Positions 27,194 through 36,082 of a stretch of DNA of 64,000 bases are shown here, piece after piece (within the stretch, counting starts at the first letter, position 1; each line of letters starts with the position of its first letter). A program made the translations under genes and the position numbers. The notes under the pieces were generated by a model. The model saw only the letters and a list, made by a program, of their open reading frames with translations, was not told the origin of the DNA and searched no databases. This DNA is from Geobacter argillaceus (GTDB taxonomy: Bacteria; Desulfobacterota; Desulfuromonadia; Geobacterales; DSM-12255), in NCBI RefSeq assembly GCF_007830735.1, contig NZ_VLLN01000009.1:84449-148448 (forward strand). The letters are read 5' to 3'.

Positions 27194-28573
27194 TCAGTGG
27201 GAGGGAAGCATTATGCCATATTTCTTCAGCAGGTCGTAGAGAGTGGGCCGGCTCACCCCCAACTCCTCGGCAGCCTTCAGCACGTTACCTTCATTGCGCT
27301 CAAGGGCCGCAGTGATCATGTTTTTTTCCAGGCGCTCCCGGGCATCACGAAGGGTCACGGCCTCGGCCGGGGACTGATCTGCAACGGGCTCTGCTTCCGG
27401 CGTGAAACCGAGATCAACCGGCTCGATGGCTCCGCCTTCACTCATGATCACGGCGCGCTGGATCCGGTTGCGCATCTCGCGCACATTGCCGGGCCAGTCA
27501 TACACCTCGATCTGCTCAATGGCGGCAGCGTTGAAACGGCGGATACGTTTCTTGTATTCGTCGCTGAAGAGGTTGAGGAAGTAGTTGGCCAACAGGAGGC
27601 GATCCCCCTTCCGGTCCCTGAGCGGCAGAAGATTAATGGTGACCACCCCGACCCGGTAATACAGGTCCTCCCTGAGCTTACCCTCCCGGATCGCCCGCTC
27701 GATCTCCACGTTGGTGGCACAGACGATCCGGACGTCCACCGCGATATTCTCCCGGCCCCCGACCCGCTGGATGATGCCGTCCTGGAGAAACCGGAGCAGC
27801 TTCACCTGGAGATTCGCCGGCAGTTCGCCCAGTTCGTCCAGAAAGAGTGTTCCCTTGTGGGCATACTGGATCTTGCCCATCACCATGGAGTGCGCGCCGG
27901 TGAAGGCCCCCTTCTCGTGACCGAAGAGCTCGGACTCCAGGAGGTTCTCCGGAATCGCCCCACAGTTGATCGGCACGAACGGGCTGCCTTTGCGAAGGCT
28001 CGTCTCGTGAATGGCCCTGGCAACCAGTTCCTTGCCGGTTCCGCTCTCACCGGTGATGAGCACCGGCACATCCGTGGTAGAGACCTTGCGGATCGAGGTA
28101 AAGACCGCCTGCATCTCCGGACACTGACCGACCATCCCCCCCATGCCGACCGCCTTGGACTCCGACAAATGGCGCAACTGGCGGTTCTGCTCCTCGATAT
28201 TGGCAAGATGAAAGGCCCGGGCGATGATCACTTTCAACTCATCCAGAACCGGCGGTTTCGGGTAGAAGTCATAGGCTCCGGTCTGGATGGCTTGCAGCGC
28301 ATTGTCCCGCTCGCTGTTGCCGGTCATGACAACGACCTTGGCTTCCGGGTTCTCGGCCAGCATCTCGGCAAGGCAGCGGAATCCTTCCTCGGAACTGTCC
28401 TCGTGGGGAGGCAACCCGAGATCGAGAATGACCACCTTGGGCTGCTGTTTGCGAAACTGGACCATGCCGTCCCGGCCATCAGCGGCCAGCAGTATGGAGT
28501 AGTCGCGAGCAAGTCCCCATTTCAGCTGCTGGCGGATCTCCTCGTTATCGTCGACAATCAGAAGCTTTTCCAT
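27194..28573 (-). CDS. prsR: Sigma-54-dependent response regulator PrsR
   Basis: The 459-residue protein has a receiver domain (LIVDDNEE; phosphoacceptor in VVILDLGLPP near residue 52), an AAA+ domain with Walker A GESGTGKE and the sigma-54 contact GAFTGAHS near 235, and a C-terminal Fis-type helix-turn-helix. It closely matches the PEP-CTERM-box regulator paired with kinase PrsK, encoded upstream here. PrsR activates sigma-54 promoters of exopolysaccharide/PEP-CTERM genes in other bacteria; none of those targets is in the window. Confidence 0.92.
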   Translation of the reverse strand: MEKLLIVDDNEEIRQQLKWGLARDYSILLAADGRDGMVQFRKQQPKVVILDLGLPPHEDSSEEGFRCLAEMLAENPEAKVVVMTGNSERDNALQAIQTGAYDFYPKPPVLDELKVIIARAFHLANIEEQNRQLRHLSESKAVGMGGMVGQCPEMQAVFTSIRKVSTTDVPVLITGESGTGKELVARAIHETSLRKGSPFVPINCGAIPENLLESELFGHEKGAFTGAHSMVMGKIQYAHKGTLFLDELGELPANLQVKLLRFLQDGIIQRVGGRENIAVDVRIVCATNVEIERAIREGKLREDLYYRVGVVTINLLPLRDRKGDRLLLANYFLNLFSDEYKKRIRRFNAAAIEQIEVYDWPGNVREMRNRIQRAVIMSEGGAIEPVDLGFTPEAEPVADQSPAEAVTLRDARERLEKNMITAALERNEGNVLKAAEELGVSRPTLYDLLKKYGIMLPSH

Positions 28574-28587
28574 AGTAATTTGAACCC

Positions 28588-28680
28588 CGTGACTCGTAAC
28601 CAGTGACTCGAAAATGCCTTTAACCAGGAACCGGTAAACGTCTTTAACCAGTAACGAGTTACCAGTTACCAGTCACGGCT
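28588..28680. repeat. Heptad repeat tract spanning the prsK stop codon
   Basis: Read on the minus strand from 28676, five 7-base units follow each other (GTGACTG, GTAACTG, GTAACTC, GTTACTG, GTTAAAG). A less regular middle comes next, and then related units in the opposite sense near 28588-28610. The prsK stop codon TGA is part of the first unit. The tract fills nearly all of the prsK-prsR gap. Confidence 0.82.
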
Positions 28681-30721
28681 TTTTAAGCCACACGGTGAAA
28701 ACAGTCCCCTTCCCCACCTCGCTCTGTACCTCCAGCCTCCCGCCATGGGCCTCCACGATCTGCCGCGACTGGTAGAGCCCGATGCCCAGCCCTTTCTTCT
28801 TGGTAGTGGCAAACGGCTTAAAGAGCTCCCGGCGTACGTAGTCTGCAGACATCCCGCTTCCATGATCGACGACCCTGATGTGGGGTGCTCCGACCATCGC
28901 CACTTCGACGGCAACTTGGCTCCCGTCCGGCGAGGCCTCCACGGCATTAAGCAGGAGATTCAGAAGCACCTTCTGCAACTCCTCGGCATCGACCTTGACC
29001 ACCAGCGGCTCGCCCCCGACGGTCACCCGATCGGCCGGCAGGAATGCCATTGCCCTGCGAACCACGGTCTTCAGATCTACCGGCTGCAGATTGAGCAGTT
29101 CCTTCTCACCCAGGTTCTTCAGCCGGCCGATCAGCCCCTGCATCTTGTTCACCGTGTTGTCGAGAGAGCGGAGCATATCCTGCTGGAAATCGGGATTATC
29201 GATGTAATGACGGGCGTTGTCAACCATGAGGGAAAGACCGGCCACATGATTTTTCAGGTCGTGGATGACGAAGGTCGCGATATTGCCGATCGCCTCCATC
29301 TCCCGCGACCGGGTAAGCTGGTCGGACAGCCGCTGGTTGCGCAGGGCGAACGTGGCCTGGCGGGCGATGGTCTTCATCAGATCGAAGTCCTCGTACATTA
29401 CGGTCTCATTCGGATTGACCTGCCTGCCGAGAACGATGAACCCTTCCAACTGCTCGCCTGACAACAGAGGAACAACAAAGGAAACCCGGTATCGTTCCAG
29501 AAACGACCGGGTCTTCGCCGGCACTTCAAGAAAATTGTCGGTATGGCGAAACACCCATCCCCGGCCGGCGATATAGCGGACCAGCGGGTCATCATGCCCA
29601 AACGTTTCCGACAGCGCTTCCATTTCATAACCGGCCGTATTCACATAAGTTTCCAGATCAGGATCGAGGAGATAGAGGGCGGCGGACTGAATCCCGAAGG
29701 CGTCACAGTAGGCAGAAAGGATCACCTGTTGGAGGTCCGCCTCACTCTGGCGGCTTGCCAGCCGCTCGGTAAACTGAAGCCACTGGACCCGGTAATCGTA
29801 CTTGCTCTGATAAAAGTTTTTGTGGAGAAAGACCCTGATCTCCCGACGGACCTTTCCGGAAAGGAAGAGAATCAGCAGGGCTATCCCGGTGGAGAGGATG
29901 AAGCCGATGGTCACGGAGCGCTGAAACTCCGCGCCGAAATAACGCATTCCTTCGCCAAGGAGACCGATCAGGACCAGGTAGATGCCAACGGCAATGAGAA
30001 TTACCGACTTGAATGCCACCTGTCGGGAAACACGGATTTTTACCCCTTCCCGCTGCCGCAACCTGCCATAGGACATCATCCCTACTGCCAGGATCATAAA
30101 AAAGGAACGAATCACGATAAAATGCATGTTTATGGTGCGAAAGAGGAGTGCCTGGCTGTAGTAAAGCGCATAAACCGCCAGGATGATGCCGACCCCTATT
30201 GTCTCGAATTTAATCTTCCACAGTTCAGCAGGCGTTGCATTGGCCAGGGTGGTCTCCAGATTGACCAGCGAGATAACCAGATAAACCATGATCCCGATGT
30301 AAAACGCGAAACCGACCGGCGCGAGAAATACCACCTGTTCAAAGGGAAAGTCAGGGGCGTAGAAAAAGCTGGTAAGCGGGAATAGCCATGCAGCCAGGGG
30401 GAAACAGAGGGACAGGAGCAGCAGCCCCCACTGTAGGCGGGAGATGTTGCGCAGCCCCCCCTGCCGGGTATGGGTTGAGCTGGCAAGCAGCCAAGTCAGG
30501 GGTAATACTGCCTCGGCAAAAAGCGCCCAGCGTCCCCAGCCAACCCCGCTGCCGGAAAAATTCAATGACAACAGGTTGAACCCGTCCAGAACGGCTATCA
30601 TGCCAAGGGCAAAAGAAAGCAAGCTGTCGGCGACAGGACTCCTACGGCTGTAAGCATTCCAGCACGCATACGTCATTGAGACAATAATTGCAGCGATGCC
30701 TGTCACTAGCGGAAAGTCCAT
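28673..30721 (-). CDS. prsK: Sensor histidine kinase PrsK
   Basis: The 682-residue membrane kinase has about nine N-terminal membrane segments, a GAF domain at about residues 325-460, then a dimerisation/phosphoacceptor helix with His in FVIHDLKNHVAGLSLMVDN near 490. A HATPase domain follows (N box LLLNAVEAS, G1 VVDHGSGMS, G2 KKGLGIGLYQSRQIVEAHGG). This is the architecture of PEP-CTERM-system PrsK, and prsR lies directly downstream. ATG 30721 gives the family N-terminus (MDFPLVTGIAA); its ribosome binding site is weak and a TTG eight codons upstream is possible. Confidence 0.91.
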   Translation of the reverse strand: MDFPLVTGIAAIIVSMTYACWNAYSRRSPVADSLLSFALGMIAVLDGFNLLSLNFSGSGVGWGRWALFAEAVLPLTWLLASSTHTRQGGLRNISRLQWGLLLLSLCFPLAAWLFPLTSFFYAPDFPFEQVVFLAPVGFAFYIGIMVYLVISLVNLETTLANATPAELWKIKFETIGVGIILAVYALYYSQALLFRTINMHFIVIRSFFMILAVGMMSYGRLRQREGVKIRVSRQVAFKSVILIAVGIYLVLIGLLGEGMRYFGAEFQRSVTIGFILSTGIALLILFLSGKVRREIRVFLHKNFYQSKYDYRVQWLQFTERLASRQSEADLQQVILSAYCDAFGIQSAALYLLDPDLETYVNTAGYEMEALSETFGHDDPLVRYIAGRGWVFRHTDNFLEVPAKTRSFLERYRVSFVVPLLSGEQLEGFIVLGRQVNPNETVMYEDFDLMKTIARQATFALRNQRLSDQLTRSREMEAIGNIATFVIHDLKNHVAGLSLMVDNARHYIDNPDFQQDMLRSLDNTVNKMQGLIGRLKNLGEKELLNLQPVDLKTVVRRAMAFLPADRVTVGGEPLVVKVDAEELQKVLLNLLLNAVEASPDGSQVAVEVAMVGAPHIRVVDHGSGMSADYVRRELFKPFATTKKKGLGIGLYQSRQIVEAHGGRLEVQSEVGKGTVFTVWLKKP

Positions 30722-30794
30722 GTTAGGATATGCTTTATAGTACAATTCCCGGGCAGTGCAACCACAAAATGGAGTCTATCACAGTGTACGTACC

Positions 30795-30917
30795 CTATGA
30801 CTCCCTGATCTCCTGCATCGCCTCTTGTCCGGTGTCAAATCGTTTGTGATGAACCAATTCAGTCTTCAGAATCCCCCGGAAACTCTCCATCGGGGCATTG
30901 TCGTGGCAGTTACCCTT
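30795..30917 (-). pseudogene. IS3-family transposase fragment (C-terminal)
   Basis: Translation on the minus strand gives KGNCHDNAPMESFRGILKTE followed by LVHHKRF and EAMQEIRES before a stop. The first part is the DDE-motif end of IS3 OrfB (usual form NCYDNAPMESFFGxLKTEL). Only about 40 codons remain; there is no start and no upstream catalytic part, so it is a dead remnant. It breaks off where the ISL3-like fragment begins. Confidence 0.82.
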
Positions 30918-31058
30918 GTGTCATCATACCGAACTGAGGGGATCAACAACAAGGTCAAGCGGTTAAAACGTATGGCCTATGGGTATCGGGATATTGCTTA
31001 CTTTTTGCTGAAAATCCATCAGCACTGTGGCCTCCTCAACCCGAGGTGCTTCAACTAA
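30918..31058 (+). pseudogene. ISL3-like transposase fragment (C-terminal)
   Basis: The plus-strand frame gives TEGINNKVKRLKRMAYGYRD and then AYFLLKIHQHCG, the usual end of ISL3-type transposases. No start or catalytic core is present. An inverted pair, AACGACC (31065-31071) and GGTCGTT (31113-31119), just downstream may be part of an old element end. The 100 bases from 31059 to 31158 hold nothing else. Confidence 0.7.
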
Positions 31059-31158
31059 AAGGCGAACGACCTTATAAAGAAGGTGGATACCAGAAGGCTC
31101 TGATGATAACCTGGTCGTTCTAAGCGCCTGGGCGACTGACGTGACCTAGAGGTAACGA

Positions 31159-32097
31159 GTGGAAGAGTTGGTCAAAATCATGCTGGCATCCGGCAAAGCC
31201 GGCCTCGACCTCGCGCTTTACGTACTGATGCCGGTGCTGGTCATCATGATGGGGATCATGAAGGTGGTCGAGGCCCGTGGTATTCTGGCTCTGGTCGCCA
31301 AGCTGCTGCGGCCATTTCTGCGGCGTTTCGGCATTCCCGGCACCGGTGCCTTTGCCATCGTGCAGATGCTGCTGGTCAGCTTCGCCGCGCCCCTTGCCAC
31401 CCTGGCGATCATGGAGAAGGACGGAACCTCGAAACGGCAGATCGCCGCCACCCTGGCCATGGTCCTGACCCTGTCCCAAGCCAACGTGGTGTTCCCCATG
31501 GTGGCCGTGGGGCTGAACCTGGGCGCTATCATGCTGACCTCCATCGTCGGAGGGCTGGCAGCGGCCGCGCTGACCTACTACCTGTTTGCCCGGTCGGCCG
31601 ACGACGCCAGCCCCCCTGAAGCCGGCATCGTTCCCGATCCGGAAAAATGCCGCCGGACCACGACCCTCAACCTCCTGATCGTCGGCGGCCAGGAAGCGAT
31701 CCAGGTCATCCTCGGCACGATCCCGATTCTGATCCTGGCCATCTTCCTGGTGAACATCCTGAAGGCCACCGGCGCCATTGCCCTGCTGGAGACCCTGCTG
31801 ACCCCCCTGTTCCGCCTGATCGGCTTTCCGCCCGTTGCCGTGCTGCCGCTGGCCACAAAGTACCTGGCCGGCGGCACTGCCATGATGGGGGTCACCCTCA
31901 ACCTGCTGAAGGAAGGGGCCATCACCACCCGGGAGCTGAACCGGATGGCGGGATTCATCACCAATCCCTGCGACCTGGTCGGGGTCGCCGTGCTGATCTC
32001 GGCCGGCAACCGCTGCGCCTCCGTGGTCCGCCCGGCCATCGCCGGTGTGGTGGCAGGGATACTGATTCGCGGCGTGCTGCACCTGTTGATGTTCTGA
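31159..32097 (+). CDS. Nucleoside-recognition (Gate) domain membrane protein
   Basis: The 312-residue protein is built of two related halves, each a Gate domain with several membrane segments. The halves begin GLDLALYVLMPVLVIMMGIM and GGQEAIQVILGTIPILILAI, and each contains a conserved polar loop (SFAAPLATLAIME; LATKYLAGGTAMMG). Related proteins include the spore-maturation SpmA/SpmB and FeoB/NupC Gate regions; transport cargo is unknown. GTG 31159 is supported by AGAGG six bases upstream. It may be co-transcribed with the nitroreductase gene 35 bases downstream. Confidence 0.86.
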   Translation: MEELVKIMLASGKAGLDLALYVLMPVLVIMMGIMKVVEARGILALVAKLLRPFLRRFGIPGTGAFAIVQMLLVSFAAPLATLAIMEKDGTSKRQIAATLAMVLTLSQANVVFPMVAVGLNLGAIMLTSIVGGLAAAALTYYLFARSADDASPPEAGIVPDPEKCRRTTTLNLLIVGGQEAIQVILGTIPILILAIFLVNILKATGAIALLETLLTPLFRLIGFPPVAVLPLATKYLAGGTAMMGVTLNLLKEGAITTRELNRMAGFITNPCDLVGVAVLISAGNRCASVVRPAIAGVVAGILIRGVLHLLMF

Positions 32098-32132
32098 GAC
32101 GTGTGAAAATAATCCTATCGCGAGGTATGGGC

Positions 32133-32738
32133 ATGCTGACCACCAAGGAAGCAATCGAAGAGCGGCGCAGTATCCGCAAGTTCAAACCGGAGCCGGTCCC
32201 GGATGAACTGCTGGCAGAACTTCTGGATGCCGCCAGACTGGCACCTTCCGGTTGCAACGCCCAACCGTGGCGCTTCAAGATCGTCAAGGACAGTGACACG
32301 AAAGGAAAACTGGCACAGGCGGCCTTTGACCAGCCGTTCATCGCGGCTGCGCCGGTGGTGCTCGTCTGCTGTGCGGACATCAGGGGGTACGTGGAAGGGA
32401 TGGTCTCCTGCACCGAAGACCTCGGTAAGATAGGGGCGGTCGAAGATCGGGTGGTCAAGATCATCCTGAAGGCATCGGACAGGATGAGCGAGATGCCGCT
32501 GGAGCAGGTCGGCCCCCGCATTGCCTTGAACGTCGCCATTGCGGTGGAGCATATCGCTTTGCGCGCCCTCGATTTCGGTCTGGGAAGCTGCTGGATCAGG
32601 CTCTTTGATGAATCGGCGATAAAGGGGATCTTTGGCTGGGACGACAATCTGCACGTCGTAGCCCTCCTGCCGCTCGGCTATCCGGCCGAGGCGCCACTGC
32701 CGAGAAAGCGGCGGGCATTGGAGGATATCCTGCTGTAG
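32133..32738 (+). CDS. Nitroreductase-family flavoprotein
   Basis: The 201-residue protein has the nitroreductase signature at its N-terminus (AIEERRSIRKFKPEPVPDEL) and FMN-contact segments LLDAARLAPSGCNAQPWRF and GLGSCWIRLF. Such enzymes use FMN and NAD(P)H to reduce nitro groups, quinones or related compounds. ATG 32133 is preferred over ATG 32127 because GAGG lies seven bases upstream. Substrate is undetermined. Confidence 0.9.
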   Translation: MLTTKEAIEERRSIRKFKPEPVPDELLAELLDAARLAPSGCNAQPWRFKIVKDSDTKGKLAQAAFDQPFIAAAPVVLVCCADIRGYVEGMVSCTEDLGKIGAVEDRVVKIILKASDRMSEMPLEQVGPRIALNVAIAVEHIALRALDFGLGSCWIRLFDESAIKGIFGWDDNLHVVALLPLGYPAEAPLPRKRRALEDILL

Positions 32739-32760
32739 GTTTAGGGCATGAACGATCCAT

Positions 32761-32845
32761 CGCGTCACGTACGTGACGCGGGGAAATGGTGTCATTTTAC
32801 CGGGGCATGAATGCCCCGGCTACCAGCATTCAGTCGCTATGCGAC
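32761..32845. repeat. Multi-hairpin intergenic element
   Basis: Three palindromes stand in line. The first is a perfect 20-bp palindrome (arm CGCGTCACGT) at 32761-32780. The second has a 9-bp perfect stem, CCGGGGCAT and ATGCCCCGG, at 32800-32819. The third is a 5-bp stem, GTCGC and GCGAC, at 32833-32845. The series sits between the nitroreductase and thioesterase genes and would be transcribed with either. It resembles REP-type structured repeats but no copy of it is elsewhere in the window. Confidence 0.7.
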
Positions 32846-32901
32846 GTAAGCAAGAACCAAACCGGACAATGCTGAAATCGCTCCAAGGAGAGAAGAGGAT
32901 T

Positions 32902-33360
32902 ATGAATGAGATTCTGAGGGGTTTCCCCGTTGTTGTAGAGTTTCCGATTGCATGGGGAGAGATGGATGCCCAACAGCACGTCAACAATGTCGTCTACTTT
33001 CGCTACATCGAGAATGCCCGCATAGCGTATTACGATAAGATCGGGGCCTGGAAGATGATGGAAGAGTCCGGGATAGGAACGGTTCTGGCCTCAACCCAGT
33101 GCAGATACAGAATCCCGCTGACCTATCCCGACACCGTTTCGGTGGGGGCAAAAGTCACGAAGGTCGAAGCGGATCGCTTCACGATGGAATATCGTGTGGT
33201 GAGCCACCGGTTGGGCAAGCTCGCAGCAGAGGGGAAAGGGGTGCTGGTGACCTTCGATTTCCGGGAGAACAGGAAGACTCCCTTGCCGGAAGAGCTGAGA
33301 ACAAACATTTCTTCCCTGGAAGCCACGGTCGTGGAGCAAGCCGGGGCCCATGGCGAGTAA
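32902..33360 (+). CDS. Hotdog acyl-CoA thioesterase (YbgC/FadM type)
   Basis: The 152-residue protein has the 4HBT signature GEMDAQQHVNNVVYFRYIEN near residue 18, including the Asp and His-Val-Asn-Asn of the active site. It should cleave acyl-CoA thioesters. ATG 32902 follows AGAGGATT; longer in-frame extensions run back through the multi-hairpin element and are unlikely. The gene is 20 bases upstream of the cysteine-cluster gene. Confidence 0.9.
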   Translation: MNEILRGFPVVVEFPIAWGEMDAQQHVNNVVYFRYIENARIAYYDKIGAWKMMEESGIGTVLASTQCRYRIPLTYPDTVSVGAKVTKVEADRFTMEYRVVSHRLGKLAAEGKGVLVTFDFRENRKTPLPEELRTNISSLEATVVEQAGAHGE

Positions 33361-33380
33361 CCACAGCAGGAAAGTCCACA

Positions 33381-34079
33381 ATGCAGACTACCCTTGCCGC
33401 ATATGGCGCCCTATTGAGAGAGGTGGACCGCTGGTTCGCCGGCTGCCTGGAGCACCACCCCGGTGAAATCTCCTGCACCAGCGGCTGCAGCGACTGCTGC
33501 TGCAGCCTGTTCGACATCACCCTGCTGGATGCCTGGAATCTGAAGAGCGGCTTCGACCTGTTGCCGGACGAGCTTCGCCGCCCTGTGATTGCCGAGGCAG
33601 AGTCGAGACTGGCCGGACTCCATCAAGTCTGGCCCGATTTCGTAGCGCCCTATATCCTCAATCTGCGGCCGGAAGAGGAGTGGAACGATCTCATGTCCGA
33701 CGAAGATGAGACACCCTGCCTGCTCCTGGCCGACAACGGCACCTGCCTCGTCTACGACCATCGCCCCATGACCTGCCGCCTGCACGGCCTGCCGCTGATC
33801 GACGTCTCCGGCGAGATCATGCATGACGAGTGGTGCACCATGAATTTTACCGGATGCAACGACCCGCTGACGCTGCCCGGTCTGGCCGGAGAATTCGAGC
33901 GGCTCTTTCGTGAAGAGGTGCGTCTCGGCCGTCAGTTTACCGGCCAACTGCTGGGCGAAGTGGTCCATGAACTGGACACCTTCATTCCGACAGCCCTGTT
34001 GGTTGATTTCACTCGGTTTGACTGGGGTGGGTGGTGGCAAAGACACCGCAACCGGATTATGCGGTTGCAGCAGCCCTGA
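33381..34079 (+). CDS. YkgJ-family cysteine-cluster protein
   Basis: The 232-residue protein has the clustered cysteines of the YkgJ (zinc/iron-chelating) family: SCTSGCSDCCCSLF near residue 31, CLLLADNGTCLVYDHRPMTC near 113, and a later C-containing segment DEWCTMNFTGC. Most members are thought to bind an iron-sulfur cluster or zinc; the reaction is unknown. The gene ends 9 bases before the convergent mutL. Confidence 0.88.
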   Translation: MQTTLAAYGALLREVDRWFAGCLEHHPGEISCTSGCSDCCCSLFDITLLDAWNLKSGFDLLPDELRRPVIAEAESRLAGLHQVWPDFVAPYILNLRPEEEWNDLMSDEDETPCLLLADNGTCLVYDHRPMTCRLHGLPLIDVSGEIMHDEWCTMNFTGCNDPLTLPGLAGEFERLFREEVRLGRQFTGQLLGEVVHELDTFIPTALLVDFTRFDWGGWWQRHRNRIMRLQQP

Positions 34080-34088
34080 AATGGACGT

Positions 34089-35960
34089 TCAGGTGCGTTT
34101 GAACATCTTCTCAATTTCGGCAAGGGTCATGGTCGCGATGACCGGGCGGCCATGGGGGCAGCGGGTGGCAAAGTCGATGGCGTCCATCTGCCGGAAGAGC
34201 TCCCGGATCTCTATTACCGAAAGGCTTTGCCGGCCGCGCACCACGCTGTGACAGGCGATGGTGGCGAGCAACCCCTCGACCAGATCGGCCATGGAGCGGC
34301 TGCGGCCAATCCCCTGCAATTCCTCCAGCATGTCGAGCACGGTCCGATCGGCGGGGAGGCGGGCGATCAGCCGCGGCACCGCCTTGAGCAACCAGGTATT
34401 GCCGCCGAAATGGTCCAACTCGAATCCGAGACGGAGAAACTCCTCAGAGTGCTCCCGGGCGGTCGCACTCTGGGCAGGCGAAAGCTCCAGGGTCTCGGGA
34501 AACAGCAGCCCCTGCCGTTCGATCCCACCCGAGGCATATTCGGCGCGCAGCCGCTCGAACGCGACCCGCTCATGGGCCGCATGCTGGTCGATCATGACCA
34601 GATCATTCCCTTCCTGGCAGACGAGATAGGCGGCATTGAACTGACCGATGACGGTCAGGGAGGAAAAGTAGCCCGCTTCCGGGCCCGCCTCGCTGGCTGG
34701 CTGTTCCGGCAGCGCTGCATTTGTCACGGCGATTTCGGTCTGTTGAGTAGAGAGCGGTCGTTGTTCGACAACTACAGACGCCTGCACCCGGGATACCGCT
34801 TCCATGGTGCCGCCAGTGGGCTGCCCGCCTGACCATCCCCGTGGAAAAGATTCCTGGCGGTGGGGTGTCTGCGCATAGCTCTGGAGCGCATCCCGTACCC
34901 CGGCCACCATCTCCCGACCGACAAAGGCCGACGCGTTGTCGCCGGACTCACGCCTGCCGTCCGCAAGCCAGGGAGCGGAGCGAATGGCAGCCTCAATGCC
35001 CCCCAGGATGATGTCGTGCACCCGCCCCTGCTCCCGGAACCGGACTTCATGCTTGGTGGGATGCACATTGACGTCCACATCCCCCGGCGGCAGGTCGATG
35101 AACAGGACAACGACCGGGTAGCGACCCCGCTCCAGGACCTGACGGTACCCCTGAAGAACGGCATGCTGCACCACCCGGTCCCGCACAAAGCGGCCGTTGA
35201 TATAGGTGTACAGGGCGCTGGCCGACGAGCGACTGCTGGCAGGACCACCCACCAGCCCATGCACCGACACCGATTCGTCGCAATAATCGAAATGGTAGAG
35301 ATCACTGGCCAGTCGTTTGCCCAAGAGCTCCGCAGCGCGGCTCTGCAGTGTGCCGGGAAGGGCACGGAATACCATTTTACCGTCGTTCAGATAGGTAAAC
35401 CGGACATCGGACCTGGAGAGGGCAAGTCTGGTGAGAAACTCCCCCACATGACCGGCCTCGGTCTCAGGGCTTTTCATGAACTTGAGCCGGGCGGGGGTAT
35501 TGAAAAAGAGGTTGCGCACCGCGATGATGGTCCCCTCGGCCATGCCGAACTCCTTCACCTCCCTGATCCTCCCCCCCTCGGCGTAAATCTCCGTTCCGGC
35601 CAGGCTTCCCCGCTCACGGCTCTGAATGGTAAAGCGCGAAACCGAGGCGATGGAAGGAAGTGCCTCCCCCCGGAACCCCAGCGTGCCCAGATTGAACAGG
35701 TCGCTATCGCTGGCGATTTTGCTCGTGGCATGTCGCTCCAGCGCCAGGAGGGCATCATCCCCGGACATCCCGGAACCGTTGTCCGTCACCCTGATGAGAC
35801 GCTTCCCCCCCCCCTCGATCTCGGCAACGATATCGGTACTCCCCGCATCCAGGGCATTTTCCACCAGCTCCTTGACAACCGACGCCGGACGCTCCACCAC
35901 CTCGCCAGCAGCGATCTTGTTCGTGATTGACTCGGGCAGTATCCTGATACGGGCGGCCAC
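34089..35960 (-). CDS. mutL: DNA mismatch repair protein MutL
   Basis: The 623-residue protein couples MutS mismatch recognition to strand incision. The N-terminal GHKL ATPase has KIAAGEVVERPASVVKELVE near residue 14, DNGSGM near 60 and GFRGEALPSI near 93. The C-terminal dimer domain has the metal-binding endonuclease motif DQHAAHERVAFE near 460 and CHSVVRGRQ and CPHGRPV near the end, so this MutL should nick DNA itself. GTG 35960, 5 bases after AAGGAG, gives the family N-terminus; the 24-codon upstream extension runs into a terminator. Confidence 0.95.
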   Translation of the reverse strand: MAARIRILPESITNKIAAGEVVERPASVVKELVENALDAGSTDIVAEIEGGGKRLIRVTDNGSGMSGDDALLALERHATSKIASDSDLFNLGTLGFRGEALPSIASVSRFTIQSRERGSLAGTEIYAEGGRIREVKEFGMAEGTIIAVRNLFFNTPARLKFMKSPETEAGHVGEFLTRLALSRSDVRFTYLNDGKMVFRALPGTLQSRAAELLGKRLASDLYHFDYCDESVSVHGLVGGPASSRSSASALYTYINGRFVRDRVVQHAVLQGYRQVLERGRYPVVVLFIDLPPGDVDVNVHPTKHEVRFREQGRVHDIILGGIEAAIRSAPWLADGRRESGDNASAFVGREMVAGVRDALQSYAQTPHRQESFPRGWSGGQPTGGTMEAVSRVQASVVVEQRPLSTQQTEIAVTNAALPEQPASEAGPEAGYFSSLTVIGQFNAAYLVCQEGNDLVMIDQHAAHERVAFERLRAEYASGGIERQGLLFPETLELSPAQSATAREHSEEFLRLGFELDHFGGNTWLLKAVPRLIARLPADRTVLDMLEELQGIGRSRSMADLVEGLLATIACHSVVRGRQSLSVIEIRELFRQMDAIDFATRCPHGRPVIATMTLAEIEKMFKRT

Positions 35961-35996
35961 GCTAACTCCTTGGTGATGAGGGTCTGAATCAAGTAC

Positions 35997-36027
35997 AAAA
36001 AAAAGCCGGAACCACAGGTTCCGGCTT
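35997..36027 (-). terminator. Terminator upstream of mutL
   Basis: AAGCCGGAACC and GGTTCCGGCTT form an 11-bp stem around a 3-base loop, followed on the minus strand by a run of T. It ends the yjfB transcript before mutL. Confidence 0.9.
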
Positions 36028-36082
36028 ATCATGAGGCTGCAAACGTTGCAATAGTTTCTTGTTGGACTGCCGAAGAAGGCTT

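Noticed and set aside
27161..28606. Plus-strand frame of 481 codons across prsR
   Set aside because: It is antisense to a well-supported sigma-54 regulator and resembles no protein.
31647..32132. Upstream extension of the nitroreductase frame through the Gate-domain gene
   Set aside because: The family N-terminus begins at 32133; the extension is out-of-frame translation of the preceding gene.
31120..32154. Reverse-strand frame of 344 codons rich in Gln, His and Gly
   Set aside because: It mirrors the Gate-domain gene; its composition is typical of antisense translation.
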